Assembly: GCF_002094975.1 (NCBI RefSeq)
Contig: NZ_CP015283.1
Location: forward strand, 1,287,501 to 1,351,500
Reading direction: 5' to 3'
From: Streptococcus salivarius
Lineage (GTDB): Bacteria > Bacillota > Bacilli > Lactobacillales > Streptococcaceae
DNA: 64,000 nt
A model generated the notes under the pieces. It was given only the letters and a program-made list of their open reading frames with translations, searched no databases and was not told the DNA's origin. Shown here in pieces: positions 53,083-61,182 of this stretch. Numbering within the stretch: position 1 is the first letter of the stretch; each line of letters opens with the position of its first letter. The position numbers were made by a program, and so were the translations under genes.

Positions 53083-53122
53083 GTTGTAACTCATTGATTT
53101 ACAACTTAATTTCTGTTATAAT
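53083..53122 (+). promoter_or_regulatory. rrf2 promoter with operator A
   Basis: The operator TTGTAA-N9-TTACAA is at 53084-53104, within the wider match 53083-53105. It overlaps the -35 TTGATT (53094-53099); the -10 TATAAT (53117-53122) follows after 17 bp. This suggests autoregulation. Confidence 0.75.
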
Positions 53123-53158
53123 CAAGAAAATCATACAATTAAATGGGAGGTTTATGTT

Positions 53159-53608
53159 ATGCAAATTCCAAGTCGTTTTACCATTGCCGTTCATATTTTG
53201 ACTCTTATAGCACAAAATAAGGGAAATGAAACTAAGTTAACCAGTGACTTTATGGCTGGTAGTGTGGGAGTTAACCCTGTTATTATCCGCAAAACCTTGT
53301 CGCAACTAAAGAAAGCAGACTTAATTTCAGTTCAAAGGGGAACAGGTGGAGCTAGCTTGCTCAAGGACCCAGAAGAAATCAACCTTCTTCAGGTTTATCG
53401 TGCTGTGGATAGCATCGGCCCAAGTGGTCAACTCTTTAGTTTCCATGACAATCCTAACCCAGCCTGTCCAGTAGGACGAAATATTCATGGGATTTTGGAC
53501 CAAAGCCTAGAAGACGTTCAAATGGCAATGGAAAAAGAGCTTGAAAAGAAAACCTTGGCTGGTATTTTAAAAGGTGCCAAGGTAAACTGGAAAGAAGCCG
53601 GAGCTTGA
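53159..53608 (+). CDS. Rrf2 family transcriptional regulator with a single cysteine
   Basis: A dimeric winged-helix repressor of 149 residues. The N-terminus IPSRFTIAVHILTLIAQ and the recognition helix region VNPVIIRKTLSQLKKADLISVQRGTGGASL are typical of Rrf2/YwnA proteins. It lacks the three-cysteine cluster of iron-sulfur members such as IscR and NsrR; the only cysteine is Cys103 in NPACPVG, which could be a redox or electrophile switch. The palindrome in its own promoter and in those of the next two genes makes it their likely repressor. Confidence 0.88.
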   Translation: MQIPSRFTIAVHILTLIAQNKGNETKLTSDFMAGSVGVNPVIIRKTLSQLKKADLISVQRGTGGASLLKDPEEINLLQVYRAVDSIGPSGQLFSFHDNPNPACPVGRNIHGILDQSLEDVQMAMEKELEKKTLAGILKGAKVNWKEAGA

Positions 53609-53628
53609 TTGTTTAGTCAGTAAACGCT

Positions 53629-53659
53629 AAGAAATCGAAAGCTATTCGGTTTCTTTTTT
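53629..53659 (+). terminator. Terminator after rrf2
   Basis: AAGAAATCGAA pairs with TTCGGTTTCTT (one G-U) and is followed by T. Confidence 0.8.
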
Positions 53660-53667
53660 ATTTGCAG

Positions 53668-53727
53668 GTTGTAATGATTGACATTACAATTAAACTAAGT
53701 ATAATATTGTCATATAAAAGATTACAA
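53668..53727 (+). promoter_or_regulatory. VOC gene promoter with operators B and E
   Basis: Operator B (TTGTAA-N9-TTACAA, 53669-53689, inside the wider match 53668-53690) covers the -35 TTGACA (53678-53683). The -10 TATAAT is at 53700-53705 with a 16-bp spacer. A second site, TTGTCA-N9-TTACAA (53707-53727), lies just downstream of the -10. Confidence 0.8.
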
Positions 53728-53744
53728 CACAGGAGAAAAATCAT

Positions 53745-54602
53745 ATGACATACGATTACAATAGTAAGATTTACCTCGCAGAAGCGGTACTTAATGTGAA
53801 GGATTTGGCTGGTCAGACAGCCTTTTATACACAGATTATAGGTCTTGAAATCCTCTCCCAAACGGAAAAAGAGGTTATCTTGGGAGCTGGAAACAAGCCC
53901 TTGGTCCACTTGATTCAAACCAATCGAAAGGAAGTGGTCAAGTCCAGTTACGGTCTTTACCATATGGCGATTTTGTTACCTTCTCGCGAGGATTTGGCAG
54001 ATGTTTTCAAACATATCGCCGAGCTGGACTATCCTTTTGTTGGTGCAGCTGACCACGGTTATAGTGAAGCTCTTTATTTGGAAGACCTTGAGGGCAATGG
54101 TATTGAGCTTTATAGAGACAAGCCTGTTGCCGAATGGGATATTCGTGAGGATGGTCGCATTGTTGGTGTAACAGAAGAACTCTCAGCCCAAGAAATTTAC
54201 GAGATGGGACGCAAAGTTGAGCCATTTTTGATAGCTAAGGATACTCGCATGGGGCATATTCATTTATCAGTCAAGGATAGTCAGCTAGCTTCATCTTTCT
54301 ATCAGGAGGTTTTGGAGCTGGCAGATAAGTTTACCATTCCAAGTGCTAGTTGGATTGCTTCAGGTGATTACCATCATCACCTAGCGGTCAATGAATGGGG
54401 TGGAAAAGACTTGGCCAAACGTGAAGAAAATATGCCTGGTCTTGCCTATTACGTCGTTGAAGTTGAAGTTAAGGAAGATTTGATTGCTATTGCAGAGCGT
54501 GCTAATAATCGTGGAGCCGAGGTTAAATGGTTATCTTCTAATGCCTTAACATTCGAGGACAATGATGGTATTTTGACACGGGTAAGAAAAAAATATCAAT
54601 AA
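53745..54602 (+). CDS. VOC family ring-cleavage dioxygenase-like protein (CatE-like)
   Basis: The protein has two vicinal-oxygen-chelate modules: residues about 8-120 and about 165-282. Putative metal ligands lie in HMAILLPSRED, NGIELYRDK and GHIHLSVKD and in HHLAVNEWGG. The Firmicute relatives called CatE or YfiE/MhqO-type act on catechols and quinones. The 285 residues fit. AGGAG precedes the ATG. Control by the upstream Rrf2 is strongly suggested by the double operator. Activity on quinones is inferred. Confidence 0.85.
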   Translation: MTYDYNSKIYLAEAVLNVKDLAGQTAFYTQIIGLEILSQTEKEVILGAGNKPLVHLIQTNRKEVVKSSYGLYHMAILLPSREDLADVFKHIAELDYPFVGAADHGYSEALYLEDLEGNGIELYRDKPVAEWDIREDGRIVGVTEELSAQEIYEMGRKVEPFLIAKDTRMGHIHLSVKDSQLASSFYQEVLELADKFTIPSASWIASGDYHHHLAVNEWGGKDLAKREENMPGLAYYVVEVEVKEDLIAIAERANNRGAEVKWLSSNALTFEDNDGILTRVRKKYQ

Positions 54603-54615
54603 TTAGTGATTTTGG

Positions 54616-54679
54616 GTCGTAACTATTGACATTACATTTCAAACGGCTATAATGGTTATTGTAATCAAAGTTGTTACAA
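54616..54679 (+). promoter_or_regulatory. Nitroreductase promoter with operators C and D
   Basis: Operator C (TCGTAA-N9-TTACAT, 54617-54637, inside the wider match 54616-54638) covers the -35 TTGACA (54626-54631). The -10 TATAAT (54648-54653) follows after 16 bp. Operator D, a perfect TTGTAA-N9-TTACAA, is at 54659-54679 in the leader. Confidence 0.8.
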
Positions 54680-54725
54680 ATAAACTTAACATTTAACATA
54701 TATCACAAATAAAGAGGAAATAACG

Positions 54726-55328
54726 ATGACAAACTTTACAGATTTACAAACAAAACGTCGTTCTATCTATGCATTGGGAAAAGATGTGGAACTTTCAAAT
54801 CAAGAATTGATTGATACTATCCAAGAAGCGGTTCTTAACACACCAACTGCTTTTAACTCACAAACATCACGTGTGGTTATCTTGCTGGATGAAGAATCAG
54901 ATGCCTTCTGGAATGAGATTGCTTACTCTGAACTTGAAAAAGTGACACCTGCAGAAGCCTTCGAGGGAACAAAAGAACGTTTGAAAGGTTTTGCCCAAGC
55001 TAAGGGAACAATCCTCTTCTATGAAGATCAAGATGTGGTGAAAGGCCTTCAAGAGCAATTCCCACTTTATGCAGATAACTTCCCAATTTGGTCAGAACAA
55101 GGTCATGGAATCGCTCTTAATGCGACATGGTTGGCTTTGGCTGAGAAAAATATCGGCATGAACGTGCAACACTATAACCCACTTGTTGATGCCCAATTGG
55201 CTGAAAAATATGATATCCCAGCGAACTGGAAGCTCCGTTCCCAAGCACCATTTGGTCAAATCGTAGCACCAGCTGGAGATAAGGACATCCAAACAGAAGG
55301 CCGTTTCAAAGTTTTTGGCGACAAATAA
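54726..55328 (+). CDS. Nitroreductase family protein (Frm2/HBN1-like), 200 residues
   Basis: An FMN-dependent oxidoreductase of the nitroreductase fold. The N-terminus reads LQTKRRSIYALG, the second FMN block is TPTAFNSQTSRVVIL, and WSEQGHGIALNATWLALAEKNIGMNVQHYNP is typical of the short Frm2-like group. AAGAGGAAA precedes the ATG. It shares the operator and promoter layout of the VOC gene, so both probably respond to the same electrophile or quinone stress through the Rrf2 regulator. Confidence 0.88.
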   Translation: MTNFTDLQTKRRSIYALGKDVELSNQELIDTIQEAVLNTPTAFNSQTSRVVILLDEESDAFWNEIAYSELEKVTPAEAFEGTKERLKGFAQAKGTILFYEDQDVVKGLQEQFPLYADNFPIWSEQGHGIALNATWLALAEKNIGMNVQHYNPLVDAQLAEKYDIPANWKLRSQAPFGQIVAPAGDKDIQTEGRFKVFGDK

Positions 55329-55817
55329 TCACCTTAACTTAGTCAGTTGGTTATGTACTGACTGAACAAAATCATAATGATAAGACAAATGACTAGCAGG
55401 ATTGAAGAATCTTGCTTTTTTTCTATTTCAAAACTAGTAATGCCCAAGAAAATGTATAGCTTGAATTTTGAAACTATCCTTAGGTGATAGCAAATGTCAG
55501 CGATCTTCTCCGAAGTTTCATGAGTAAAGTTTGAGCCCTCGATTTTTAATTTTTAGGCTCAGGTTAAGACAGTTCTCCAAACTTCTGAGTATTTGAAATT
55601 ATTTGGTTATGGGTGCTTTCTTAACGGTATCTTGCACATCAATTTCTCCAAGTCGTTTATCGAAGGAGAGATAGTCTAAAAGGTTTGAAAAGATGAGCTA
55701 CTTATATCTTATTTTCAATAATTTTGACAATATTCTTTTTATTTTTGACAAAGATGCTTGTCAAAAATAAAAAGAAGCGTTACAATAGTTTTAGACGAAG
55801 AAAGGAGAGAAATTACG
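55329..55817. other. Intergenic region, no supported gene
   Basis: After an inverted repeat AGTCAGT/ACTGACT (55341-55363) and a terminator, about 390 bp show no full gene. On the minus strand 55599-55697 is open for 32 residues in protein-like composition (NLLDYLSFDKRLGEIDVQ) but has no start, so it may be a gene relic. Confidence 0.5.
55395..55422 (+). terminator. Terminator after the 200-residue nitroreductase
   Basis: AGCAGGATT pairs with AATCTTGCT (one G-U) and is followed by a T run of seven. Confidence 0.8.
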
Positions 55818-56132
55818 ATGGAATTTATTTGGCTATCTTTTATTCCACTTCTGTTTCTGATTTATACGAGCTCTGAGAAGAAGATAAAAAGATTGAACAA
55901 ACGTATCAAAGGGTTGGAAAAACAATTGAAAGGAAATCAAGAAATGTCTAGACTTTTAGAAGAATTGAAAGGGCAAACGGTCAGTATTAGACTAAATGGT
56001 TTTGGAAGTAATTGGGAAATTGTTGATTGTGATGAAGATTGGGTTAAATTAAGCCGTGAGGGCATTAAACAACATAGGGTGACAAAATTAGTTCGTATTG
56101 AAGATGTTGAATTAATTCAGCAATTGAGGTAG
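55818..56132 (+). CDS. Hypothetical small membrane-anchored coiled-coil protein, 104 residues
   Basis: I start at ATG 55818, 9 bp after AAAGGAGAG; 20 further open codons upstream are not supported. Residues 1-18 are a hydrophobic anchor (MEFIWLSFIPLLFLIYTSS), residues 20-55 a basic coiled-coil-like helix (KKIKRLNKRIKGLEKQLKG), and 58-104 a compact beta-rich domain (GQTVSIRLNGFGSNWEIVD). It is 5 bp upstream of an XRE regulator gene and co-transcribed with it. It resembles small proteins found with XRE/DUF3169 modules; the function is unknown. Confidence 0.72.
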   Translation: MEFIWLSFIPLLFLIYTSSEKKIKRLNKRIKGLEKQLKGNQEMSRLLEELKGQTVSIRLNGFGSNWEIVDCDEDWVKLSREGIKQHRVTKLVRIEDVELIQQLR

Positions 56133-56137
56133 TCATC

Positions 56138-56347
56138 ATGAGATTAAAAAATCGTCTGAAAGAGTTGAGAGCGCGTGATGGGCTCAACCAATCTGAGCTA
56201 GCCAAGCTAGCAGGGGTCTCACGCCAGTCCATCAGTCTCTTGGAGCGAGGGGAATATACCCCCTCAGTTATCATTGCTATTACCATCGCTCAAGTTTTCA
56301 AAGAGCCTGTGGAAAATGTTTTTAGTCTTGTAGAGGAAGAGGAATGA
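56138..56347 (+). CDS. XRE family transcriptional regulator, 69 residues
   Basis: A minimal Cro/CI-type helix-turn-helix protein. The motif reads GLNQSELAKLAGVSRQSISLLERGEYTPS (about 15-43), typical of the YozG-like short regulators. Its stop overlaps the ATG at 56344 just upstream of the DUF3169 start. It probably represses its own three-gene operon, as such modules often do. Confidence 0.9.
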   Translation: MRLKNRLKELRARDGLNQSELAKLAGVSRQSISLLERGEYTPSVIIAITIAQVFKEPVENVFSLVEEEE

Positions 56348-56349
56348 TT

Positions 56350-57147
56350 ATGAAAAAGCAACCACAAAAAAGATCCCCACGTTACCGTTTTTGGAGAAAA
56401 GTAGGTTTGATGACTGCTGCTGGCTTGATTGGAGGAGGTCTTGGAGTTTTGACAGGGATGTTCGGATCAGAAAAGCCAATTGAAATTCAATCTTTCTTTA
56501 GTAAAGAAGTACTCTATTTGGGATCTGTAGTTTTATTCCTGATTGTGTTTATGATTACGATGGGCTTACTGATGTGGGGAAGAAAAGTCCATCAAAAGAT
56601 GCTTCAAATAGAAGATGAAGATGAGGCATATCACTATGACGTTCAAAAGAAAAAACTTTATGGTTTAGCAACCATTGTTAAAGGAATCTTGATCTTACCA
56701 TACTTTTTAGTCGTCATATTTTATAGTCAATTGATGTCTATGGATAGACCTGGAACAGGAAACTTGTCTTTTATCTTTGGAACTTTTACCATGCTCTATC
56801 TTCTTCTTGTCTTGTTTGTTCTATTTATCCTAGTGGATTTCTTCTATCGTAAGACCTTTCATCTGATTTATGGAAAACCAATTCCTCGCAATGCCAATGC
56901 CAAGGAAGTGCGTGAATTTATGATGAGTATGATGGATGAAGCAGAAAAGCAGATTAGCTACGAAGAAAATTTCGAAGTGGTGGTCAAGTTAAGCAATTAT
57001 ATCTTACCTATCATGCTAATTGGAATTTTAATCATTGGGATTGCCTTCCAGACGGATATCCTCTTGGCTTTGAGTGTTGTATCCATCATCTATATTTATA
57101 TACTTATTTCACAATACAAGATTACCAAACGTTATTATAAAGAGTAG
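56350..57147 (+). CDS. DUF3169 family membrane protein
   Basis: The 265-residue protein matches DUF3169 (PF11368), usually found beside short XRE regulators. Predicted membrane segments lie near residues 19-38, 51-76, 107-130, 140-168 and two close together at 215-258. I prefer ATG 56350, 8 bp after AGGAAGAGG; ATG 56344, which overlaps the regulator stop, is also possible. No catalytic motif is visible and the role is unknown. Confidence 0.82.
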   Translation: MKKQPQKRSPRYRFWRKVGLMTAAGLIGGGLGVLTGMFGSEKPIEIQSFFSKEVLYLGSVVLFLIVFMITMGLLMWGRKVHQKMLQIEDEDEAYHYDVQKKKLYGLATIVKGILILPYFLVVIFYSQLMSMDRPGTGNLSFIFGTFTMLYLLLVLFVLFILVDFFYRKTFHLIYGKPIPRNANAKEVREFMMSMMDEAEKQISYEENFEVVVKLSNYILPIMLIGILIIGIAFQTDILLALSVVSIIYIYILISQYKITKRYYKE

Positions 57148-57152
57148 AAGAG

Positions 57153-57268
57153 TCATCAATGTTAAAAATTTGGAAAAAGCTTTTGGAAGTGATAGAGAGC
57201 TCTTCTTATTGAAAATCTTATCTTTCATTTCCTTATATAGAATCAATGGGTGTGTTATCAGTCTTTAA
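57153..57268 (+). pseudogene. Possible remnant of an ABC-transporter ATPase N-terminus
   Basis: The frame from about 57154 reads VINVKNLEKAFGSDRELFLLK, which looks like the first strand and loop of an ABC ATPase, then stops at 57266-57268 before any Walker A. It follows the DUF3169 gene, where an ABC ATPase would be plausible. It has no clear start or ribosome site. Likely a decayed gene; low confidence. Confidence 0.4.
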
Positions 57269-57324
57269 TCTTAGGTATTATGGGAGATTATCAAACTTTC
57301 CCTTAGCAATCGTTTATTATCTAA

Positions 57325-57351
57325 GCCCTCAGTTGATGCTGAGGGCCTTTT
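57325..57351. terminator. Terminator after the XRE/DUF3169 module
   Basis: GCCCTCAG pairs perfectly with CTGAGGGC around TTGATG, followed by T. Confidence 0.85.
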
Positions 57352-57360
57352 AATTCTCAA

Positions 57361-57389
57361 TTGATTTTTGAAACCCTTTTCACTACAAT
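57361..57389 (+). promoter_or_regulatory. Promoter of the second aldo/keto reductase
   Basis: TTGATT and TACAAT are spaced by 17 bp, 25 bp upstream of the start codon. Confidence 0.65.
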
Positions 57390-57413
57390 AGAGATACAGA
57401 AAAGGAGGCAGTG

Positions 57414-58337
57414 ATGAAGTATATTGATTTTGCTGAAAATGAGCGTTTGTCAACGATTGTCCTTGGGATGATGCGTATTAGCGAATTGAGTGAAGACGAG
57501 GTCGAGGCCTTGGTGGAGGCAGCCTTGTCGATTGGAATTAACACATTTGATCTGGCGGATATTTATGGAAATGGACAATGTGAGCAGCTCCTTGGTAAGG
57601 TCCTCAAACGTCGCCCAGATCTTCGTGATCAGATGTGGATTCAGTCTAAGTGTGGGATTCGCAAAGATGGCTTTACCTATTTTGATTTTTCTAAGGACTA
57701 TATTTTGGACTCCGTTGATGGCATCCTCGAGCGTTTGCAGATTGAACGCTTAGATAGTCTTCTCCTTCACCGACCGGATGCCCTCATGGAGCCTGAAGAA
57801 GTGGCAGAAGCCTTTAATCACTTGGAGCAAGCTGGCAAGGTCCGTCATTTTGGGGTATCCAATCAAAATCCTATGATGATGGAATTGCTCAAAACGGCAG
57901 TCAAACAACCTCTCAAGGTCAACCAGTTGCAGTTGAGTGCTGCCTTTACACCGAGCTTTGAAGCTGGTTTTCATGTCAATATGGAAGGGGCAAAAGCAGC
58001 TGTGAGAGATGGCAGTGTCTTTGAGTATTGTCGCTTATACGATACGGTGATTCAGGCCTGGTCTGTCCTCCAGCATGGCTATTTCAAGGGAAATTTTGTC
58101 GGCAATGAAGAGTTTGCGGACCTCAATCACGTCCTCAATGACTTGGCGAAAAAATACCAAGTCACTCCGACAGCTATCGCCCTTGCTTGGGTCCTTCGCT
58201 ATCCAGGTAAGATGCAGGCAGTCATTGGAACGACCAAGCCACAACATGTCCTTGAAGCAGGGAAAGCAGCAGAAGTTACCCTAACGCGCAAGGAATGGTA
58301 CCAAATCTACCTAGCTGCAGGAAATGATTTGCCTTAG
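57414..58337 (+). CDS. Aldo/keto reductase, YdhF-like
   Basis: A 307-residue NADPH-dependent reductase. ATG 57414 lies 5 bp after AAAGGAGG (the preceding GTG is less likely). The tetrad is seen as FDLADIYGNG (Asp, Tyr), IQSKCGIRK (Lys) and LLLHRPDALM (His), with GVSNQNPMMM and the cofactor block GTTKPQHVLEAGKAA. The pattern matches the YdhF group. The substrate is unknown. It has its own promoter and terminator. Confidence 0.92.
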   Translation: MKYIDFAENERLSTIVLGMMRISELSEDEVEALVEAALSIGINTFDLADIYGNGQCEQLLGKVLKRRPDLRDQMWIQSKCGIRKDGFTYFDFSKDYILDSVDGILERLQIERLDSLLLHRPDALMEPEEVAEAFNHLEQAGKVRHFGVSNQNPMMMELLKTAVKQPLKVNQLQLSAAFTPSFEAGFHVNMEGAKAAVRDGSVFEYCRLYDTVIQAWSVLQHGYFKGNFVGNEEFADLNHVLNDLAKKYQVTPTAIALAWVLRYPGKMQAVIGTTKPQHVLEAGKAAEVTLTRKEWYQIYLAAGNDLP

Positions 58338-58349
58338 AATCTTGTTATC

Positions 58350-58386
58350 AAACCAGATTACACTCTTATCGGTAGTCTGGTTTTTT
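58350..58386 (+). terminator. Terminator after the YdhF-like gene
   Basis: AAACCAGATTAC pairs with GTAGTCTGGTTT (one G-U) around a 10-nt loop and ends in T. Confidence 0.85.
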
Positions 58387-58409
58387 GTTTTGTGGTCTTC
58401 AGTTTTTTC

Positions 58410-58439
58410 TTGACAAGCCTTTCCTTTTTATGATATCTT
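58410..58439 (+). promoter_or_regulatory. Promoter of the TetR-ABC operon
   Basis: TTGACA and TATCTT are separated by 18 bp. The palindromic operator follows 17 bp after the -10. Confidence 0.6.
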
Positions 58440-58455
58440 TTAGGCAACATGTGTT

Positions 58456-58473
58456 GCGCAACGAACGTTGCGT
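58456..58473 (+). promoter_or_regulatory. Putative TetR operator
   Basis: GCGCAACG-AA-CGTTGCGT is an inverted repeat with 7 of 8 matching pairs, between the promoter and the tetR ribosome site. It is GC-rich against AT-rich surroundings and well placed for autorepression. Confidence 0.65.
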
Positions 58474-58485
58474 GAAAGGAGTCTT

Positions 58486-59061
58486 ATGCCACCCAAGGTT
58501 AAATTTAGTAAAGAGACTATCATTGGGACAGCTTTACAATTGGTACGCGAACAGGGCATGTCTAGTTTGACAGCTAGAGCATTAGCGGAGAAACTGGGAG
58601 CTACACCAAGAGTCATTTTTGGGCAATTTGCTAATATGGCTGAGTTACAAGCAGAGGTTATTGGTGCTGCGGAGATGGTGGTGGTGGAGTATATTCGCAA
58701 GGCCTTAGAAGATGAGAAACCTTTCCGATCTGTCGGGGTTGCCTATATCCTTTTCGCCTCAAAAGAGCCCCAACTCTTTCAATTGCTTTTCCAAAATCCT
58801 AGCAAAGATCCGATTCGTCGTTTTCAAGATTTTCTTCCCATGAAGGATCATAGTTACCAAATGGTTCTGGATTCGATTGTCGCAGACTATCCTTTGACTG
58901 TAGAGGAGGCTAGTCGCTTGTACCAGCATCTATTTATCTACTCACACGGGATGGCCTCGATGGTTGCTTCTGGTATTTATCAGTTCAGCATGGAAGAAGT
59001 GATTGGATTACTGACAGAGGTTTGTCAATCTCTCATCAAAGAAATGGTAGGAAAGAAATGA
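58486..59061 (+). CDS. TetR family regulator
   Basis: Residues about 8-55 form the TetR helix-turn-helix (IIGTALQLVREQGMSSLTARALAEKLGATPRVIFGQF); the C-terminal 130 residues are the helical ligand-binding part. ATG 58486 is 6 bp after AAAGGAG; six earlier codons overlap the operator and are unsupported. The stop overlaps the ABC ATPase start as ATGA, so the regulator is translated with the exporter it probably controls. Confidence 0.88.
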   Translation: MPPKVKFSKETIIGTALQLVREQGMSSLTARALAEKLGATPRVIFGQFANMAELQAEVIGAAEMVVVEYIRKALEDEKPFRSVGVAYILFASKEPQLFQLLFQNPSKDPIRRFQDFLPMKDHSYQMVLDSIVADYPLTVEEASRLYQHLFIYSHGMASMVASGIYQFSMEEVIGLLTEVCQSLIKEMVGKK

Positions 59062-59738
59062 TTCAACTAGAAAATGTGCACAAAAGTTACGGCCAAACCA
59101 AGGTTTTAAAAGGGATTGATTTGCAGATTCAAGACCAGGATGATGTGGTTATCCTCGGCCCTTCTGGATCGGGGAAATCAACTCTCTTAAATGTGCTGTC
59201 AGGCTTAGAAAAGGTAGACGAGGGGCATATCCTTATTCAAGGACAAGATTTATCACAACTCACGGATGCTCAATTGACAGCCTTTAGACGGGAGAAGATT
59301 GCCTTTATTTTCCAGCAGTATTATCTATTGCCTAATCTAACGGTTAGACAAAATGTAAAGATGGGAGCTGACCTGGCAAACAATCATGATTTTTTGCAGA
59401 TTATCGAGGATTTGGGACTTGGCGATAAGCTGGACAAGTATCCGAGTGAATTGTCTGGTGGGGAACAGCAGAGAGTCTCCATTGCTCGGGCCTTGGCCAA
59501 AAAGCCAGAGATTCTTTTCTTAGATGAGCCTACGGGAGCCCTCGATGAAGAAACAGGACGCAAGATTCTCGACTATATCTGGAAACTGAAGGAAAAACTG
59601 GGCTTCACTTTAATCATGGTGACGCACAACCAAAATATTGCGGATATGGCTAGAACCATCATTCGTGTCAATAGTGGTAAGATTACCGAAGTTGTGACCA
59701 ATGATCAGCCTCAGACTGCTTATGAGATTGGATGGTAA
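59058..59738 (+). CDS. ABC transporter ATP-binding protein (MacB/LolD-like)
   Basis: The 226-residue ATPase starts at ATG 59058, overlapping the tetR stop by 4 bp. Motifs are Walker [11 protein letters not shown]-loop [14 protein letters not shown], signature [14 protein letters not shown], Walker [17 protein letters not shown] and H-loop VTHNQNI, all of the MacB/LolD group that pairs with FtsX-type permeases. The permease gene follows after 3 bp. Confidence 0.95.
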   Translation: MIQLENVHKSYGQTKVLKGIDLQIQDQDDVVILGPSGSGKSTLLNVLSGLEKVDEGHILIQGQDLSQLTDAQLTAFRREKIAFIFQQYYLLPNLTVRQNVKMGADLANNHDFLQIIEDLGLGDKLDKYPSELSGGEQQRVSIARALAKKPEILFLDEPTGALDEETGRKILDYIWKLKEKLGFTLIMVTHNQNIADMARTIIRVNSGKITEVVTNDQPQTAYEIGW

Positions 59739-59741
59739 GCT

Positions 59742-60887
59742 ATGTTTTCAGTAAAAGATATTCGAAAATTAGTTGTCGTCAGTATCATTGGGGCTTGTGC
59801 GGTCTTTGTGGCCAATCTCTTCTTGAATTTTTACCTGGACATCGAGCAGTTGGAGATTTCGAAAACCAATCCCATGATTCAGACCTACTATGATGCCCAG
59901 GTTTCGCTTTCCTGGATGGTGGCCATGGTCAGTGGAGTCGTCTTGTCCTTGACGTCGGTCCTTCTCATGTGTTTTTATATCAAACAATTTGTTGATGACC
60001 ACAAGGAACAATTAGGGATTTTAAAGGCCTTGGGCTACAGCAATGGCCAGTTGGCTAAACGATTTTGGGCTTTTGGGCTCAGTTTTGGAGCTGGGGCGCT
60101 TCTTGGCTATTTTGCTTCTTTTCTTATGATGGGACATTTTTACGACTTTCGTAATGAGAAGAGGATTTTGCCAGAAATTACCATTCACTTTCACTGGCAG
60201 CTTTTGCTTGCTTTGGTGATCCTTCCAACGGCATTTTTTATGCTTCTCGCGATTGGTTATGCTAGAAGACAACTACAAACGCCGGCTCTTCGCTTATTGA
60301 AAAAGTCCCCAAGTCCGATCAAGGTCAAAAGGAGAAAGAGGGCTTTCAAGAAAGACAAATCCTTCTTAAAAGAGCTGTCTTCGTCACTGATTTGGGGGAG
60401 AAAATCTATCTTGTTCTTTGTGGTCTTTGGCTCCATGTGTTTTGCGGCCATGGTTCAATTGTCCTTTGGCTTAAGAGATTACACAGATGACATCATCCAA
60501 ACCATGATGATTATGATTGGCTTAATTCTTTCTTTCTCGATTCTCTTTTTGTCATTGGGGATTGTCGTCTCAGAAAGTCGCGAAACCTTAGCCTTGATGA
60601 AGGCTTTTGGCTACACCAATCGTGAATGCCAAAATCATATTCTCGCTCCCTATCGTTTTTGGGCCTATTTAGGATTTGTTCTTGGGACGGTTTATCAATA
60701 TGGCATCATGGAAATCTTGATTGATGTAATCAAAGATACAGTTCCTGAAAAGATTGAGCATAGCTTTGATTGGAATGTTTGCTTCTGGACCTTGATTGGC
60801 TTTGCTGTGGTTTATGAAAGCCTGTTTTATCTATCCAACAGAAAACTCCAAAAGCAAACCATCAAAGAAGTACTTTTAGCTGAATGA
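59742..60887 (+). CDS. FtsX-like ABC permease
   Basis: The 381-residue protein has two FtsX-type membrane modules: segments near 10-30, 57-80, 104-128 and 152-172, then 222-244, 255-280, 305-325 and 343-362. Each contains the family loop with alanine-leucine-glycine (LGILKALGYSNGQL and LALMKAFGYTNREC). It lacks the large external domain of MacB, so the exporter is a compact type. With the ATPase and TetR it likely exports a drug, peptide or lipid sensed by the regulator. Confidence 0.9.
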   Translation: MFSVKDIRKLVVVSIIGACAVFVANLFLNFYLDIEQLEISKTNPMIQTYYDAQVSLSWMVAMVSGVVLSLTSVLLMCFYIKQFVDDHKEQLGILKALGYSNGQLAKRFWAFGLSFGAGALLGYFASFLMMGHFYDFRNEKRILPEITIHFHWQLLLALVILPTAFFMLLAIGYARRQLQTPALRLLKKSPSPIKVKRRKRAFKKDKSFLKELSSSLIWGRKSILFFVVFGSMCFAAMVQLSFGLRDYTDDIIQTMMIMIGLILSFSILFLSLGIVVSESRETLALMKAFGYTNRECQNHILAPYRFWAYLGFVLGTVYQYGIMEILIDVIKDTVPEKIEHSFDWNVCFWTLIGFAVVYESLFYLSNRKLQKQTIKEVLLAE

Positions 60888-60952
60888 TTTATGACAGTAA
60901 TCCTTAATATCAGTGTTTTTTAATGAGAAAAAATAGAAGATTCATTGACTTT

Positions 60953-60975
60953 AGACCTCTTAAAGAGGTCTTTTT
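60953..60975. terminator. Terminator after the FtsX permease
   Basis: GACCTCTT pairs with AAGAGGTC over a short gap and is followed by five T. Confidence 0.8.
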
Positions 60976-61009
60976 CTCTTATGAAAACGCTACATAAGAG
61001 ACTAAATGC

Positions 61010-61031
61010 ACTATCACAATCTTGTGATAGT
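61010..61031. promoter_or_regulatory. Perfect 22-bp palindrome upstream of the SemiSWEET gene
   Basis: ACTATCACAA pairs perfectly with TTGTGATAGT over a 2-bp centre. There is no T run, so it looks like an operator rather than a terminator. The binding protein is unknown. Confidence 0.55.
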
Positions 61032-61182
61032 TTACATCTTCTTAACATTGTCCCGAAATTCTTGCATTCTCTATTGTTAAAGCGTAAGATAGACACTGTT
61101 TTAATTTTAGTGCATTAAAACATGTCTTGAAATATTTCTAGATGTATAAGGCAAATAGAATTTTATGAAAGAGGAGTCTCGA

